DNA of 64,000 nucleotides from Flavobacterium psychrophilum (lineage in GTDB: Bacteria; Bacteroidota; Bacteroidia; Flavobacteriales; Flavobacteriaceae). Positions 6,961 to 15,578 of the stretch are shown piece after piece. The notes under the pieces were generated by a model. It was not told where the DNA came from. It saw nothing but the letters and a program-made list of their open reading frames with translations, and searched no databases. The stretch's first letter is position 1; each line of letters starts with the position of its first letter. The translations under genes were made by a program, and so were the position numbers. The stretch covers positions 43,342 to 107,341 of the forward strand of contig CAMCVA010000010.1 of assembly GCA_945879625.1 (NCBI GenBank). Direction: 5' to 3'.

Positions 6961-9066
6961 CGATTTTCCTTCGGCCAATAGTCGCTGCAATTGCGTCTTC
7001 TCGCGTATGGGCAAGCCCGGAACAAAACCTTCCAATATCGTTTTGTACTCGGCCACCTTTATCAGCTCTCGCAATTTGTCTTTGGCAAATTTGGCAAACT
7101 GCCAGCGATGGCTGCTCGTGGAATAGACCAAACTTTTGAGCACCTCTGGAGTTTTAACACCCAAATTCAATAACACATTGAGTGCGTTTTGCTGCAAATT
7201 GGAATCGTAATTCGTGCTGGTGTAATGCAGTAATTCCCGGTAATACGCACTTTTTTGCTGCATATCTGCGGCTTGCAAATAGGCCAAATTCAAGTAAGCC
7301 AAGCGCAGGTTTTTGTCCAAAAAACCAGTACGATTTTTATATTTATCCAAGTAGCGATCCCTTTCAGTGGGCGCGTTTTTCCACAAGGCATACAAGGCTA
7401 TTTCTTGGGTTTCATAGGACGGATCATCCATCAAGGTTTCAAAACTTGCACGAAAAGATTCCGGGAATTCGGGCGTGGTGGCGGCTACGGTTTGACGAAC
7501 GTTCACATCTCCCGTTTCTAATGCTGCATGTAGTAAAAAGTACTTATCTTCGAAACGGGCATTTTTGTGTTGGTAGAGCAACAATTCTTTGAGTGGTGCC
7601 GGAAATTTTCCGTTCATCCAATACAACAAACTGTCCCGTTGGGTTAAAGCAATTGGCCGATTGCGCAGCAACAAATACTGCACCATGGTTTTGTTCTTTC
7701 GCAGCAAAGTAATAGCTTCTTCTTTAGGGAATTCGGCCGATTCCAACCAGGTTTTTTGAAAGTCTTGCGTATTAAATTGGGGCGCCACTTTGTTGATCTC
7801 AGTCAAGAAATCAGTGGTTGTGACGTTGGTAAACTGATGCTTTTTGAGGTAGGATTTCACCGCTTTTTGAAAGGCTTTGGTGCCAATCGTTTCGCGAATT
7901 ACATGCAAGGCCCAAGCGCCTTTTTGGTAAAAACTCAACGAACTGGCTTTGGGATTGAGCACCGGAATGCTGTCGGTTTTGGCGGCTTGGATGAGCTGTT
8001 GCGACGACTGAAAGAGTTTGTTGTAAAAATAATCATCGCCAAAAACAGATTTCTCTGCTAGCAAGGCATAATACGTAGCAAAACCTTCTTGCAACCAATG
8101 GTCTTTCCCCGATTGAGCGGTTACCAAATTACCAAACCACTGGTGCGCAAGTTCATGCGCATTCACATTCACGTAATTTCTATCATTAAACCCTATTGAA
8201 TCGACTAGGTATTCGCGAGAAAAAATGGTTGCCGTGGTGTTTTCCATGCCGGCATACAAAAAATCCCGAACGGGCACCTGGCGGTATATTTTCCAGGGAT
8301 ATTTTACGCCAATTTCGCGCACCAAATAATCCATAATTTGTTTGGAATACCTATAGGTTGGCTCATAACGTTGGATATCTTCGGCTTCGTAATACTGTTC
8401 CAACGGCACGCCTGTTTTGCTTTTGATTGTTCGTTTTTGAAAATGACCAATGGCCAAGGCCACCAAATAACTGCTCATGGGCTGTGTCATTTGGTACTGC
8501 CATTCGATATCCTGGCCAATCGCTTTTTGCTGAATTAATTCACCATTCGAAACTACCGCAAAACTCTTGTGAAAACGAACTGTTGTGGCAAATACCAATT
8601 TTTCGTTGGGATCATCAAAACTGGGCAACCAATGGCTGGTGTATTTGCCCTGACCCTGTGTCCAAATTTGGCCTTGCACTTGTTCGGGGGTTTGCACGGT
8701 GGATGAAAAATCCCAATTCACAAAATACATCGTTTGGGTGGGAAAGGCTTCGTAGTGAAATTGCAGCGTGTTTTCTCCGAGTTGATACCCTTGGTGCAAA
8801 ATGAATTGCTTGTTGTTGTTTTTGAACGGAACCGGCTTACCGTTGAGCAGTACTTGGGTGAATTCCATTTTTTGGGCATCGATGCGAATGCTGTCTACCG
8901 TTGATTTTACCGTAAATCGGAAGCTCACCTTTCCGATTACATTGCGTTTCACCGGATTGATTTCGAGCTTGGCCTGGCAACTTATAAAGTTGACGGCCTT
9001 TGGGTTTTGGGCAAAAACAAGCGCTGAAAAAAGCAATAAACCAAAACGAAGCCACATAGTTTTCAA
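6955..9066 (-). CDS. M1 family metallopeptidase (aminopeptidase N-like), exported
   Basis: A 703-residue zinc aminopeptidase. It starts with a Sec signal peptide ending near VFAQ (residue 20), so it works in the periplasm or at the cell surface. The M1 signature is complete: the exopeptidase motif GMEN (273-276), the zinc site HELAH (304-308) followed by W-F-G-N, and the third ligand E327 in WLQEGFATYY. An N-terminal beta domain comes before the catalytic domain, and the C-terminal third is a helical HEAT-like region as in the family. ATG 9057 is an alternative start. A TATATTTG -7 box lies on the minus strand at 9087-9080. It overlaps the convergent gene by 6 bp. Confidence 0.92.
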   Translation of the reverse strand: MKTMWLRFGLLLFSALVFAQNPKAVNFISCQAKLEINPVKRNVIGKVSFRFTVKSTVDSIRIDAQKMEFTQVLLNGKPVPFKNNNKQFILHQGYQLGENTLQFHYEAFPTQTMYFVNWDFSSTVQTPEQVQGQIWTQGQGKYTSHWLPSFDDPNEKLVFATTVRFHKSFAVVSNGELIQQKAIGQDIEWQYQMTQPMSSYLVALAIGHFQKRTIKSKTGVPLEQYYEAEDIQRYEPTYRYSKQIMDYLVREIGVKYPWKIYRQVPVRDFLYAGMENTTATIFSREYLVDSIGFNDRNYVNVNAHELAHQWFGNLVTAQSGKDHWLQEGFATYYALLAEKSVFGDDYFYNKLFQSSQQLIQAAKTDSIPVLNPKASSLSFYQKGAWALHVIRETIGTKAFQKAVKSYLKKHQFTNVTTTDFLTEINKVAPQFNTQDFQKTWLESAEFPKEEAITLLRKNKTMVQYLLLRNRPIALTQRDSLLYWMNGKFPAPLKELLLYQHKNARFEDKYFLLHAALETGDVNVRQTVAATTPEFPESFRASFETLMDDPSYETQEIALYALWKNAPTERDRYLDKYKNRTGFLDKNLRLAYLNLAYLQAADMQQKSAYYRELLHYTSTNYDSNLQQNALNVLLNLGVKTPEVLKSLVYSTSSHRWQFAKFAKDKLRELIKVAEYKTILEGFVPGLPIREKTQLQRLLAEGKSL

Positions 9067-9079
9067 TTAAAAATTATCA

Positions 9080-9087
9080 CAAATATA
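9080..9087 (-). promoter_or_regulatory. -7 box for the M1 aminopeptidase gene
   Basis: TATATTTG read on the minus strand, 13 bp before the ATG at 9066. No TTG lies at the ideal distance (closest spacing 15 bp), so only the -7 element is called. Confidence 0.4.
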
Positions 9088-9168
9088 CACAGACTTGGGC
9101 TGCAATTTTAGCCCGAAGCGGCTTTCGTGATTTCAAATTATAGCCTATCTTCGAACTTTCGAAAACCG

Positions 9169-11268
9169 ATGGATGTTTTGCAAACTGCTATAGAATACCT
9201 AAAAGGCGTAGGCCCGAGCCGCGGACAGTTGTTGCGCAGTGAATTAGGCATCAACACCTATGCCGATTTGCTGCAACTCTACCCCCATCGTTATATAGAT
9301 CGTACGCGTTATTACAAAATAAATGAGCTACAACCTAGCTCGGCCGAAGTACAGTTGGTTGGCAAACTCATCCACATCAAATTAGTAGAGCAAAAAAGAG
9401 GAAAACGCCTAGTCGCCACCTTTGTGGACGAAACCGGGCAAATGGAATTGGTGTGGTTTCAGGGCCATAAATTCATCAAAGACCAATTGCAACTCAATGT
9501 GCCGCTAGTGATTTTTGGAAAATGTTCGGTGTTTAATGGCACGTATTCGATGCCACATCCGGAAATTGAATTATTAAATGACCACGAACAAAGTTTGCGT
9601 TCGGCGCTGCAAGCGGTCTATCCTTCTACCGAAAAACTAACCAATAGAGGCATTTCCAACCGGGTGCTGCACAAATTGCTGCAACAACTATTTATCGAAA
9701 CCCAAGCCCGTTTTGAAGAAACCTTGCCTGCAGCAATGCTGGATGAGCTCAAAATGATTCCCAAAAACGCAGCGCTGTTTAACATCCATTTTCCCAAAAG
9801 CACCGACGCCTTGGCCAAAGCGCAGTTTCGGTTAAAATTTGAGGAGCTCTTTTTTATTCAGCTGCAACTCATTTCGAAGAACCTCATTCGCAAACAAAAA
9901 ATTAAGGGCCATGCCTTTACGCAAGTGGGCGACAAATTCACCACGTTTTTTGAACAGCATTTGCCCTTTGATTTGACCAATGCCCAAAAACGCGTGCTCA
10001 AAGAAATCCGAAACGACATGGGCAAACCGGCACAAATGAACCGCTTGCTGCAAGGCGATGTGGGTTCGGGCAAAACCATTGTGGCTTTTATGAGCATGTT
10101 GTTGGCTATTGACAATGGGTTTCAAGCCTGTTTGATGGCGCCGACCGAAATTTTGGCCAACCAACATTTTGTGGGATTGGGCGAATTGGCCGCACGCTTG
10201 GGGATTGAGATTCGATTATTAACCGGCTCCACCAAAACAGCGGCGCGCAAAGAAATTCACGAAGGGTTAGAAATCGGCTCCCTCCAAATACTAGTAGGGA
10301 CGCATGCCTTACTGGAAGATAAAGTACAATTTGCCAATTTGGGCTTGGCCATCATAGACGAACAACACCGATTTGGCGTAGCCCAACGGTCTAAATTGTG
10401 GCACAAAAATGAGATTCCGCCGCATGTGTTGGTGATGACCGCGACGCCCATTCCGCGGACCTTGGCCATGAGTTTGTATGGTGATTTGGATATATCTGTT
10501 ATTGACGAATTGCCTCCGGGCCGAAAACCCATTCAAACCGTGCACCGCTTTGACGCCAACCGCTTGAGAGTGTGGAAATTCATGAAAGATGAAATTGCCA
10601 AAGGCCGTCAAATTTATGTGGTGTTTCCGCTGATTAAGGAATCTGAAAAATTGGATTTCAAGAATTTGATGGAAGGCTATGAAGGCATTTCTCGCGATTT
10701 TCCGCTGCCTCAATACGCGATTTCGATTGTGCACGGGCAAATGAAACCCAGCGAAAAGGATTCCGAAATGAAGCGATTTGCCGAAGGAAAAACCCAAATT
10801 ATGGTGGCCACCACCGTGATTGAGGTGGGTGTAAATGTGCCCAATGCCAGCGTAATGATCATCGAAAGTGCCGAACGTTTTGGTCTCTCGCAATTGCACC
10901 AGCTTCGTGGTCGTGTGGGTCGAGGTGCCGAACAGAGTTTTTGTGTTTTAATGACCTCGCATCAGTTGTCATCCGACAGCAAAACCCGTATGGAAACCAT
11001 GTGCAGCACCAACGACGGCTTTGAAATTGCCGAAGTCGATCTGAAACTGCGCGGTCCCGGCGACCTATTGGGCACCCAACAAAGTGGCATTTTGCAATTG
11101 CGCATTGCCGATTTGGTGCGCGATCGTGACCTCTTGCAAATTGCCCGCCACGAAGCCAGTAAATTGCTCAAAGCCGACGTGCGCTTGGAACTTCCCGAGC
11201 ATCAAAACCTGCGCAAAGCCTATCTAGAATTAGTTAAAAAGAAAAATATTTGGAATTTTATAAGTTAA
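9169..11268 (+). CDS. recG: ATP-dependent DNA helicase RecG
   Basis: A 699-residue branched-DNA translocase that regresses stalled forks and processes recombination intermediates. The N-terminal wedge/OB region (IEYLKGVGPSRGQLL, LYPHRYIDRT, QLVGKLIHIKL) is followed by the SF2 motor: Walker A GDVGSGKT, MAPTEILANQH, motif II DEQHRFG, MTATPIPRT and the second RecA lobe with VATTVIEVGVNVPNA and QLRGRVGRG. The frame extends upstream to ATG 9127, but ATG 9169 matches the usual RecG N-terminus and leaves the region before it for a possible TATCTTCG -7 box at 9146-9153. The bestrophin-like gene follows after 3 bp. Confidence 0.95.
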   Translation: MDVLQTAIEYLKGVGPSRGQLLRSELGINTYADLLQLYPHRYIDRTRYYKINELQPSSAEVQLVGKLIHIKLVEQKRGKRLVATFVDETGQMELVWFQGHKFIKDQLQLNVPLVIFGKCSVFNGTYSMPHPEIELLNDHEQSLRSALQAVYPSTEKLTNRGISNRVLHKLLQQLFIETQARFEETLPAAMLDELKMIPKNAALFNIHFPKSTDALAKAQFRLKFEELFFIQLQLISKNLIRKQKIKGHAFTQVGDKFTTFFEQHLPFDLTNAQKRVLKEIRNDMGKPAQMNRLLQGDVGSGKTIVAFMSMLLAIDNGFQACLMAPTEILANQHFVGLGELAARLGIEIRLLTGSTKTAARKEIHEGLEIGSLQILVGTHALLEDKVQFANLGLAIIDEQHRFGVAQRSKLWHKNEIPPHVLVMTATPIPRTLAMSLYGDLDISVIDELPPGRKPIQTVHRFDANRLRVWKFMKDEIAKGRQIYVVFPLIKESEKLDFKNLMEGYEGISRDFPLPQYAISIVHGQMKPSEKDSEMKRFAEGKTQIMVATTVIEVGVNVPNASVMIIESAERFGLSQLHQLRGRVGRGAEQSFCVLMTSHQLSSDSKTRMETMCSTNDGFEIAEVDLKLRGPGDLLGTQQSGILQLRIADLVRDRDLLQIARHEASKLLKADVRLELPEHQNLRKAYLELVKKKNIWNFIS

Positions 11269-11271
11269 ATT

Positions 11272-12135
11272 ATGGTACAGTACAACCCAAAAGATTGGAT
11301 TACGTTTATTTTCCGGTTTCACAAATCGGATACGTTTCGACAATTGATTCCCATGATGATTTTCATCGGACTTTATTCAGGAGGAATAGCCTATGTAGAA
11401 CTCAACCTCTGGCAACTCAAAGACACCAGTGTGGTAAAAAACATTTCGATTATGCACGGAATGCTGGGATTTGTGATTTCGTTGTTGTTGGCCTACCGCA
11501 CTAACACCGCCTACGACCGCTGGTGGGAAGGCCGGAAACTGTGGGGCACTTTGGTGAACAACAGCCGAAATTTGGCCTGTAAACTGGCCGCGATGCTCAA
11601 AGAAGATAAAGACAAAAAATACCTGCGTTTTCTAATTTCGACCTATGCATCCATTTTGGCCAAACATTTAAACAACGAAGCGGTTGGTCAAGTGCTTTTT
11701 GATGGGGTTGAGTTGGACATCAAAGCAAACAGGCATGTGCCCAATCAAATTGCGGCGATGTTGTTTCAAAAAATTAACGACCTCTATGTTTCGGGCAAAA
11801 TTTCCGGCGATCAACTGATCCTGTTGAATACTGAATTTCAGTCGTTTAATGAAGTGTGTGGCGCCTGCGAACGCATTAAAAACACGCCTATTCCCTACTC
11901 CTACAGTGCGTTTATCAAGAAGTTTATATTTTTCTACGTGATGACTTTGCCTTTTGGCTATGCCCTGAGTTTGGGTTATTTGGTGATTCCGGTGGTGGTA
12001 TTTATTTTCTATGTCTTGGCCAGTTTAGAACTCATCGCCGAAGAAATTGAAGATCCGTTTGGCACCGACTCGAATGATTTACCCACCGTGAAAATTGCGG
12101 CGAATATTAAGAAGCATGTTGAGGAGTTGTTGTAA
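11272..12135 (+). CDS. bestrophin-family anion channel protein (UPF0187)
   Basis: A 287-residue membrane protein of the bestrophin/YneE family, pentameric chloride-permeable channels of the inner membrane. The opening VQYNPKDWITFIFRFHKSDT and the TM1-TM2 region are typical, as is YRTNTAYDRWWEGRKLWG, the hallmark stretch after TM2. Two C-terminal hydrophobic segments (around FIFFYVMTLPFGYALSL and LVIPVVVFIFYVLASLELIAEEIEDPFG) end with the acidic EEIEDPFGTD typical of the family. It starts 3 bp after recG, suggesting cotranscription. Bacterial bestrophins can also pass cations, so ion selectivity is inferred. Confidence 0.88.
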   Translation: MVQYNPKDWITFIFRFHKSDTFRQLIPMMIFIGLYSGGIAYVELNLWQLKDTSVVKNISIMHGMLGFVISLLLAYRTNTAYDRWWEGRKLWGTLVNNSRNLACKLAAMLKEDKDKKYLRFLISTYASILAKHLNNEAVGQVLFDGVELDIKANRHVPNQIAAMLFQKINDLYVSGKISGDQLILLNTEFQSFNEVCGACERIKNTPIPYSYSAFIKKFIFFYVMTLPFGYALSLGYLVIPVVVFIFYVLASLELIAEEIEDPFGTDSNDLPTVKIAANIKKHVEELL

Positions 12136-12190
12136 ACGATGTTAATTAAGAATTAAGAAATAGCTGTAATATATAAAGGACTAGATTTAG

Positions 12191-12222
12191 TCATAAAGTC
12201 GAAAGTCGAAAGTCATAAAGTC
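12191..12222. repeat. tandem short repeat of AAAGTCG/AAAGTCAT words
   Basis: The gap after the bestrophin gene holds a run of near-identical words built on AAAGTC (TCATAAAGTC, GAAAGTC, GAAAGTC, ATAAAGTC). It is preceded by AATTAAGAATTAAGAA. No coding or RNA role is visible. Confidence 0.65.
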
Positions 12223-12247
12223 TAGAGGATTGGAGTATACTATTAAG

Positions 12248-12279
12248 GTCATTGCGAGGAGGAACGACGAAGCAATCTC
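12248..12279. repeat. REP-like intergenic palindromic element
   Basis: GTCATTGCGAG opens and GCAATCTC closes a 32-bp imperfect palindrome; ATTGC (12251-12255) pairs with GCAAT (12272-12276). This ATTGCGAG...GCAATCTC pattern is, from memory, a widespread dispersed repeat in diverse bacteria. Only one copy is in this window. Confidence 0.55.
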
Positions 12280-12373
12280 ATTCTTGCATAAGTGGCAACC
12301 AATATTTATTCACCTGTAAGAAGAAAAAAGCTTTCAACAAGTTAGCAGCAACCAAAAAAAACCGAACCTGAAA

Positions 12374-12877
12374 ATGCCGATACTTATTATACTTCATCTC
12401 ATAATTATACTAGCTTTACTATTGTTATTTATTGTTGGACCAATTGTTATGATAATTGGAAAAACCAAAAAAAATAAAAAAGTATTAAAAATTGGTTTTA
12501 GACTTTTTATTATTCCAATATTGATTTGCAGTACTGCGCTAATTTATAATCTAGCCCTTAAAAAATTTGGAGTAATACCAACGAAAACTGAACTAGTTGG
12601 TAATTATAAATTAACAAAATCGTGTGCTTCAAAATTGGGAAATGCAAATTTACGCTTGTATGAAAATGGCAATTTTGAAAAATCATTTATGTCAAATCAC
12701 GGATTATGTGAAAAAGGAAAATATAGTTTATATGATAATGAAGTTTGGTTTAGATGTAATAATCATTCATCAACAGCAAAAATAGTAAGTAGTTTTACTG
12801 ATTTTAAACTTAAGTTTATTATCGGAAACGATCCCGACGACGACAACAATATTATTTTTGAAAAAGTACAAAACTAA
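12374..12877 (+). CDS. hypothetical membrane protein, AT-rich orphan
   Basis: A 167-residue protein of unknown function. Two strongly hydrophobic segments (about residues 3-28 and 41-59) are followed by a soluble domain of about 100 residues. That domain has a lipocalin-like strand pattern (ELVGNYKLTKS, LRLYENGNFEKSF, KGKYSLYDNEVWF), so an extracytoplasmic small beta-barrel is possible but unproven. Codon use is far more AT-rich than its neighbours (AAA, AAT, ATT, TTA dominate). It stands alone between the repeat-filled gaps 12136-12373 and 12878-13143. These signs suggest recent acquisition, but no transposase or integrase lies nearby. Confidence 0.6.
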   Translation: MPILIILHLIIILALLLLFIVGPIVMIIGKTKKNKKVLKIGFRLFIIPILICSTALIYNLALKKFGVIPTKTELVGNYKLTKSCASKLGNANLRLYENGNFEKSFMSNHGLCEKGKYSLYDNEVWFRCNNHSSTAKIVSSFTDFKLKFIIGNDPDDDNNIIFEKVQN

Positions 12878-12934
12878 AAGAGTTCGGCAGCTGTCTACAC
12901 TTGCTAATACTCATGGCTAGTTTTTCGATTGAAC

Positions 12935-12986
12935 AACACAGATTTGTAAAATCTAGGAAATCGAAAAGATTTTTATAATCCGTGTT
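12935..12986. repeat. imperfect inverted repeat in the gap before pheT
   Basis: Two 20-bp arms, 12935-12954 (starts AACACAGATTTG) and 12967-12986 (ends AATCCGTGTT), match at 16 of 20 positions around a 12-bp loop. The AACAC...GTGTT ends resemble a word repeat common in Flavobacterium gaps. It follows the AT-rich orphan gene by 57 bp. Confidence 0.5.
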
Positions 12987-13049
12987 CAAAAAAATCCATC
13001 CCGACACTTCGAAACCAATTTCCAATTCTGCTGTTTCAGGTGCAAATTT

Positions 13050-13066
13050 TTCAATCTTTAAATCAT
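13050..13066. repeat. 17-nt word shared with 956-972
   Basis: TTCAATCTTTAAATCAT occurs here and, identically and in the same orientation, at 956-972 upstream of the HsdR-N-like gene. Both copies lie in AT-rich filler that also contains TTTTTCAAT words. Confidence 0.6.
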
Positions 13067-13143
13067 TAAATTTTTCAATAATTTTTCTCCCCACAAATCC
13101 GCAATCCGTATATTTACGTCCTTAAAAAAGTACGCCGCCCGCT

Positions 13144-15564
13144 ATGAAAATATCTTACAATTGGATCAAACAATTTCTTAAAATAGACTGGAAATCCGAC
13201 GAAATTGCCGCCCTACTCACCGACTTGGGACTGGAAGTTGAAGCCGTAGAAAAATACCAATCGGTAAAAGGCGGACTCGAAGGAATTGTGGTTGGACACG
13301 TACTGAGCTGTGAGCCACACCCCAATGCCGATCGACTCAAAGTAACTACTGTTGATGTAGGCACAGGCAATCCCTTGCAAATTGTGTGTGGCGCCAGCAA
13401 TGTAGCGGCCGGACAAAAAGTTCCTGTAGCCTTAATTGGCACTACCCTATACGATAAAAACGGCGATGCCTTTGTGATTAAAAAAGGGAAAATTCGCGAC
13501 GTAGAAAGTCACGGGATGATTTGCGCCGAAGATGAATTGGGTTTGGGCGACAGCCACGACGGTATTTTGGTATTGGATGACAGCTTAACTCCCGGTTCTT
13601 CGGTAGCGAGCGTATTTAAAATAGAAAACGACGAAGTATTTGAAATTGGCCTCACACCCAATCGTGCCGATGCCATGAGCCACTGGGGAACTGCCCGTGA
13701 TTTACGTGCCGGTTTGATACAAAGTGGCGTACAAGTTGAGCTCATTACACCCTCGGTGAGTAATTTTCGGGTAGACAAACGTACCTTGAAAATTGATGTA
13801 CAACTTGAAAATCCAAAACTGGTAGCTCGCTATTGTGGGGTAACTATTTCGGGTATCACGCTAAAACCTTCACCCGATTGGTTGCAAAATAGATTGAAAG
13901 CCATTGGCATTCAACCCAAAAACAACATTGTCGATGTGACCAATTATGTAATGCACGAATTGGGACAACCCCTGCATGCATTTGATGCGGCCAAAATCAA
14001 CGGAAAAATTCAGGTGAAAACGGTAGCAGCGGGAACCAAATTTACCACGCTGGATGATGTTGAACGCAACTTGCACGAAGACGATTTGATGATCTGCGAT
14101 GATCAGGGCCCTTTGTGTATTGCGGGCGTTTTTGGCGGAAAAGAATCGGGCGTGAGCGAATCTACCCAAAATATATTTTTAGAAAGCGCTTATTTTAATG
14201 CGGTAAGTGTGCGAAAATCGGCCAAAAGACATGGACTCAATACCGATGCTTCGTTTCGATTTGAACGCGGAATTGACCCCACAATTACCGAATATGCGTT
14301 GAAGCGTGCCGCCATTTTAATTCAAGAAGTGGCCGGCGGCGAAATTACCTCGGACGTAATTGATGTGTACCCAAAAAAGATAGAAGACTTCCCTGTGTTT
14401 TTGAATTTTGAAAAAACCACTAAGTTAATCGGGCAAGAATTGTCAAAAGAAATTATCAAAATAATACTGGCTTCTCTAGACATCAAAGTAAACAGTTCTA
14501 CCGATGCAGGTTTGGGCTTAATTGTTCCTGCCTACCGCGTCGATGTGCAACGCGAAATTGACGTGATCGAGGAAATATTACGGGTGTACGGTTACAATAA
14601 CATCAACTTTAGTAAGAAATTACACGCCACGATGGCCAATTCGTCGCGTACTGAAGATTATAAAATTCAAAATACCATTGCCAATCAATTGAATTCCCAA
14701 GGGTTTCATGAGATGATGGCCAATTCGCTTACCACGCCTGATTATGTAAATTTGAGTGAACAACTGCAAGTCGAACACAATGTAATTATGCTCAATCCGT
14801 TGAGTACCGATCTTTCGGCCTTGCGTCAGTCGCTGTTGTTTTCTGGTTTGGAAGCCGTAGCCTACAACTGCAACCGCAGAAATTCGGATTTGAAGTTGTT
14901 TGAATTTGGCAAAACCTACCACTACAAAGCTGGAAGCTATAGCGAACCCAAGCACTTGAGTTTGTTTGTAAGCGGCAACCGCACTAGCGAAAACTGGACA
15001 CAAGCCAGCAAAGCCAGTGACTTTTTCTTGTTCAAAGGTTATATTGACGCCTTGTTGTCGCGCATGGGCATTGACAAAGCCAAAACCAAGCCACTGCAAT
15101 CGGATGTATTTGCGGAGGGTGTTCAATATGCCATTGGCAACGACACCTTGGTAGAATTTGGCACCGTAAAAAAAGCAATCCTCAAGTATTTTGACATCAA
15201 ACAAGAGGTATTCTATGCCGACATAAATTGGAATTTGGTCTTGAAATTGGTTTCGACCAAAACAAAATTCCTAGATATTCCCAAGTTTCCCGAAGTGCGT
15301 CGCGATTTCTCGATGCTTATAGACGAAGCCGTGAGTTTTGATGCCATCTACCAATTGGCCAAACAAACCGAAAAAATATTGCTCAAAAACATTCAGTTGT
15401 TTGATGTATACCAGGGCGACAACTTACCCGAAGGCAAGAAATCGTATGCGGTGAGTTTCATTTTGCAAGACAGCAGCAAAACCCTAACCGACGAGCAAAT
15501 TGATGCCGTGATGAGCAACTTACAAGAAAAATTAACTACCGAATTGGGCGTGAGTTTACGCTAA
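13144..15564 (+). CDS. pheT: phenylalanine--tRNA ligase subunit beta
   Basis: The 806-residue beta chain of the (alpha-beta)2 PheRS, which binds tRNA-Phe and edits Tyr-tRNA. Domains in order: B1 (MKISYNWIKQFLKIDW, LGLEVEAVE), the tRNA-binding OB domain (VVGHVLSCEPHPNADRLKVTTVDVG, about residues 45-150), the B3/B4 editing region, the B5 helix-turn domain, a synthetase-like core with LRQSLLFSGLEAVAYN, and the C-terminal FDX-ACB domain (FPEVRRDFSMLID, LFDVYQGDNLPEGKKS). Full length and intact. pheS is not in this window, as is common in Bacteroidota. The next gene begins 14 bp downstream. Confidence 0.95.
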   Translation: MKISYNWIKQFLKIDWKSDEIAALLTDLGLEVEAVEKYQSVKGGLEGIVVGHVLSCEPHPNADRLKVTTVDVGTGNPLQIVCGASNVAAGQKVPVALIGTTLYDKNGDAFVIKKGKIRDVESHGMICAEDELGLGDSHDGILVLDDSLTPGSSVASVFKIENDEVFEIGLTPNRADAMSHWGTARDLRAGLIQSGVQVELITPSVSNFRVDKRTLKIDVQLENPKLVARYCGVTISGITLKPSPDWLQNRLKAIGIQPKNNIVDVTNYVMHELGQPLHAFDAAKINGKIQVKTVAAGTKFTTLDDVERNLHEDDLMICDDQGPLCIAGVFGGKESGVSESTQNIFLESAYFNAVSVRKSAKRHGLNTDASFRFERGIDPTITEYALKRAAILIQEVAGGEITSDVIDVYPKKIEDFPVFLNFEKTTKLIGQELSKEIIKIILASLDIKVNSSTDAGLGLIVPAYRVDVQREIDVIEEILRVYGYNNINFSKKLHATMANSSRTEDYKIQNTIANQLNSQGFHEMMANSLTTPDYVNLSEQLQVEHNVIMLNPLSTDLSALRQSLLFSGLEAVAYNCNRRNSDLKLFEFGKTYHYKAGSYSEPKHLSLFVSGNRTSENWTQASKASDFFLFKGYIDALLSRMGIDKAKTKPLQSDVFAEGVQYAIGNDTLVEFGTVKKAILKYFDIKQEVFYADINWNLVLKLVSTKTKFLDIPKFPEVRRDFSMLIDEAVSFDAIYQLAKQTEKILLKNIQLFDVYQGDNLPEGKKSYAVSFILQDSSKTLTDEQIDAVMSNLQEKLTTELGVSLR

Positions 15565-15578
15565 TAAAAAAATAGAAT

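Noticed and set aside
10309..10899. 196-residue minus-strand ORF inside recG
   Set aside because: Antisense shadow of a highly conserved helicase frame; no family pattern.
12852..13094. 80-residue ORF on the minus strand before pheT
   Set aside because: It lies wholly across the inverted repeat at 12935-12986, the 17-nt filler word and the end of the orphan gene; no protein family pattern or promoter supports it.
14620..15204. 194-residue minus-strand ORF inside pheT
   Set aside because: Antisense shadow of the conserved PheT core.
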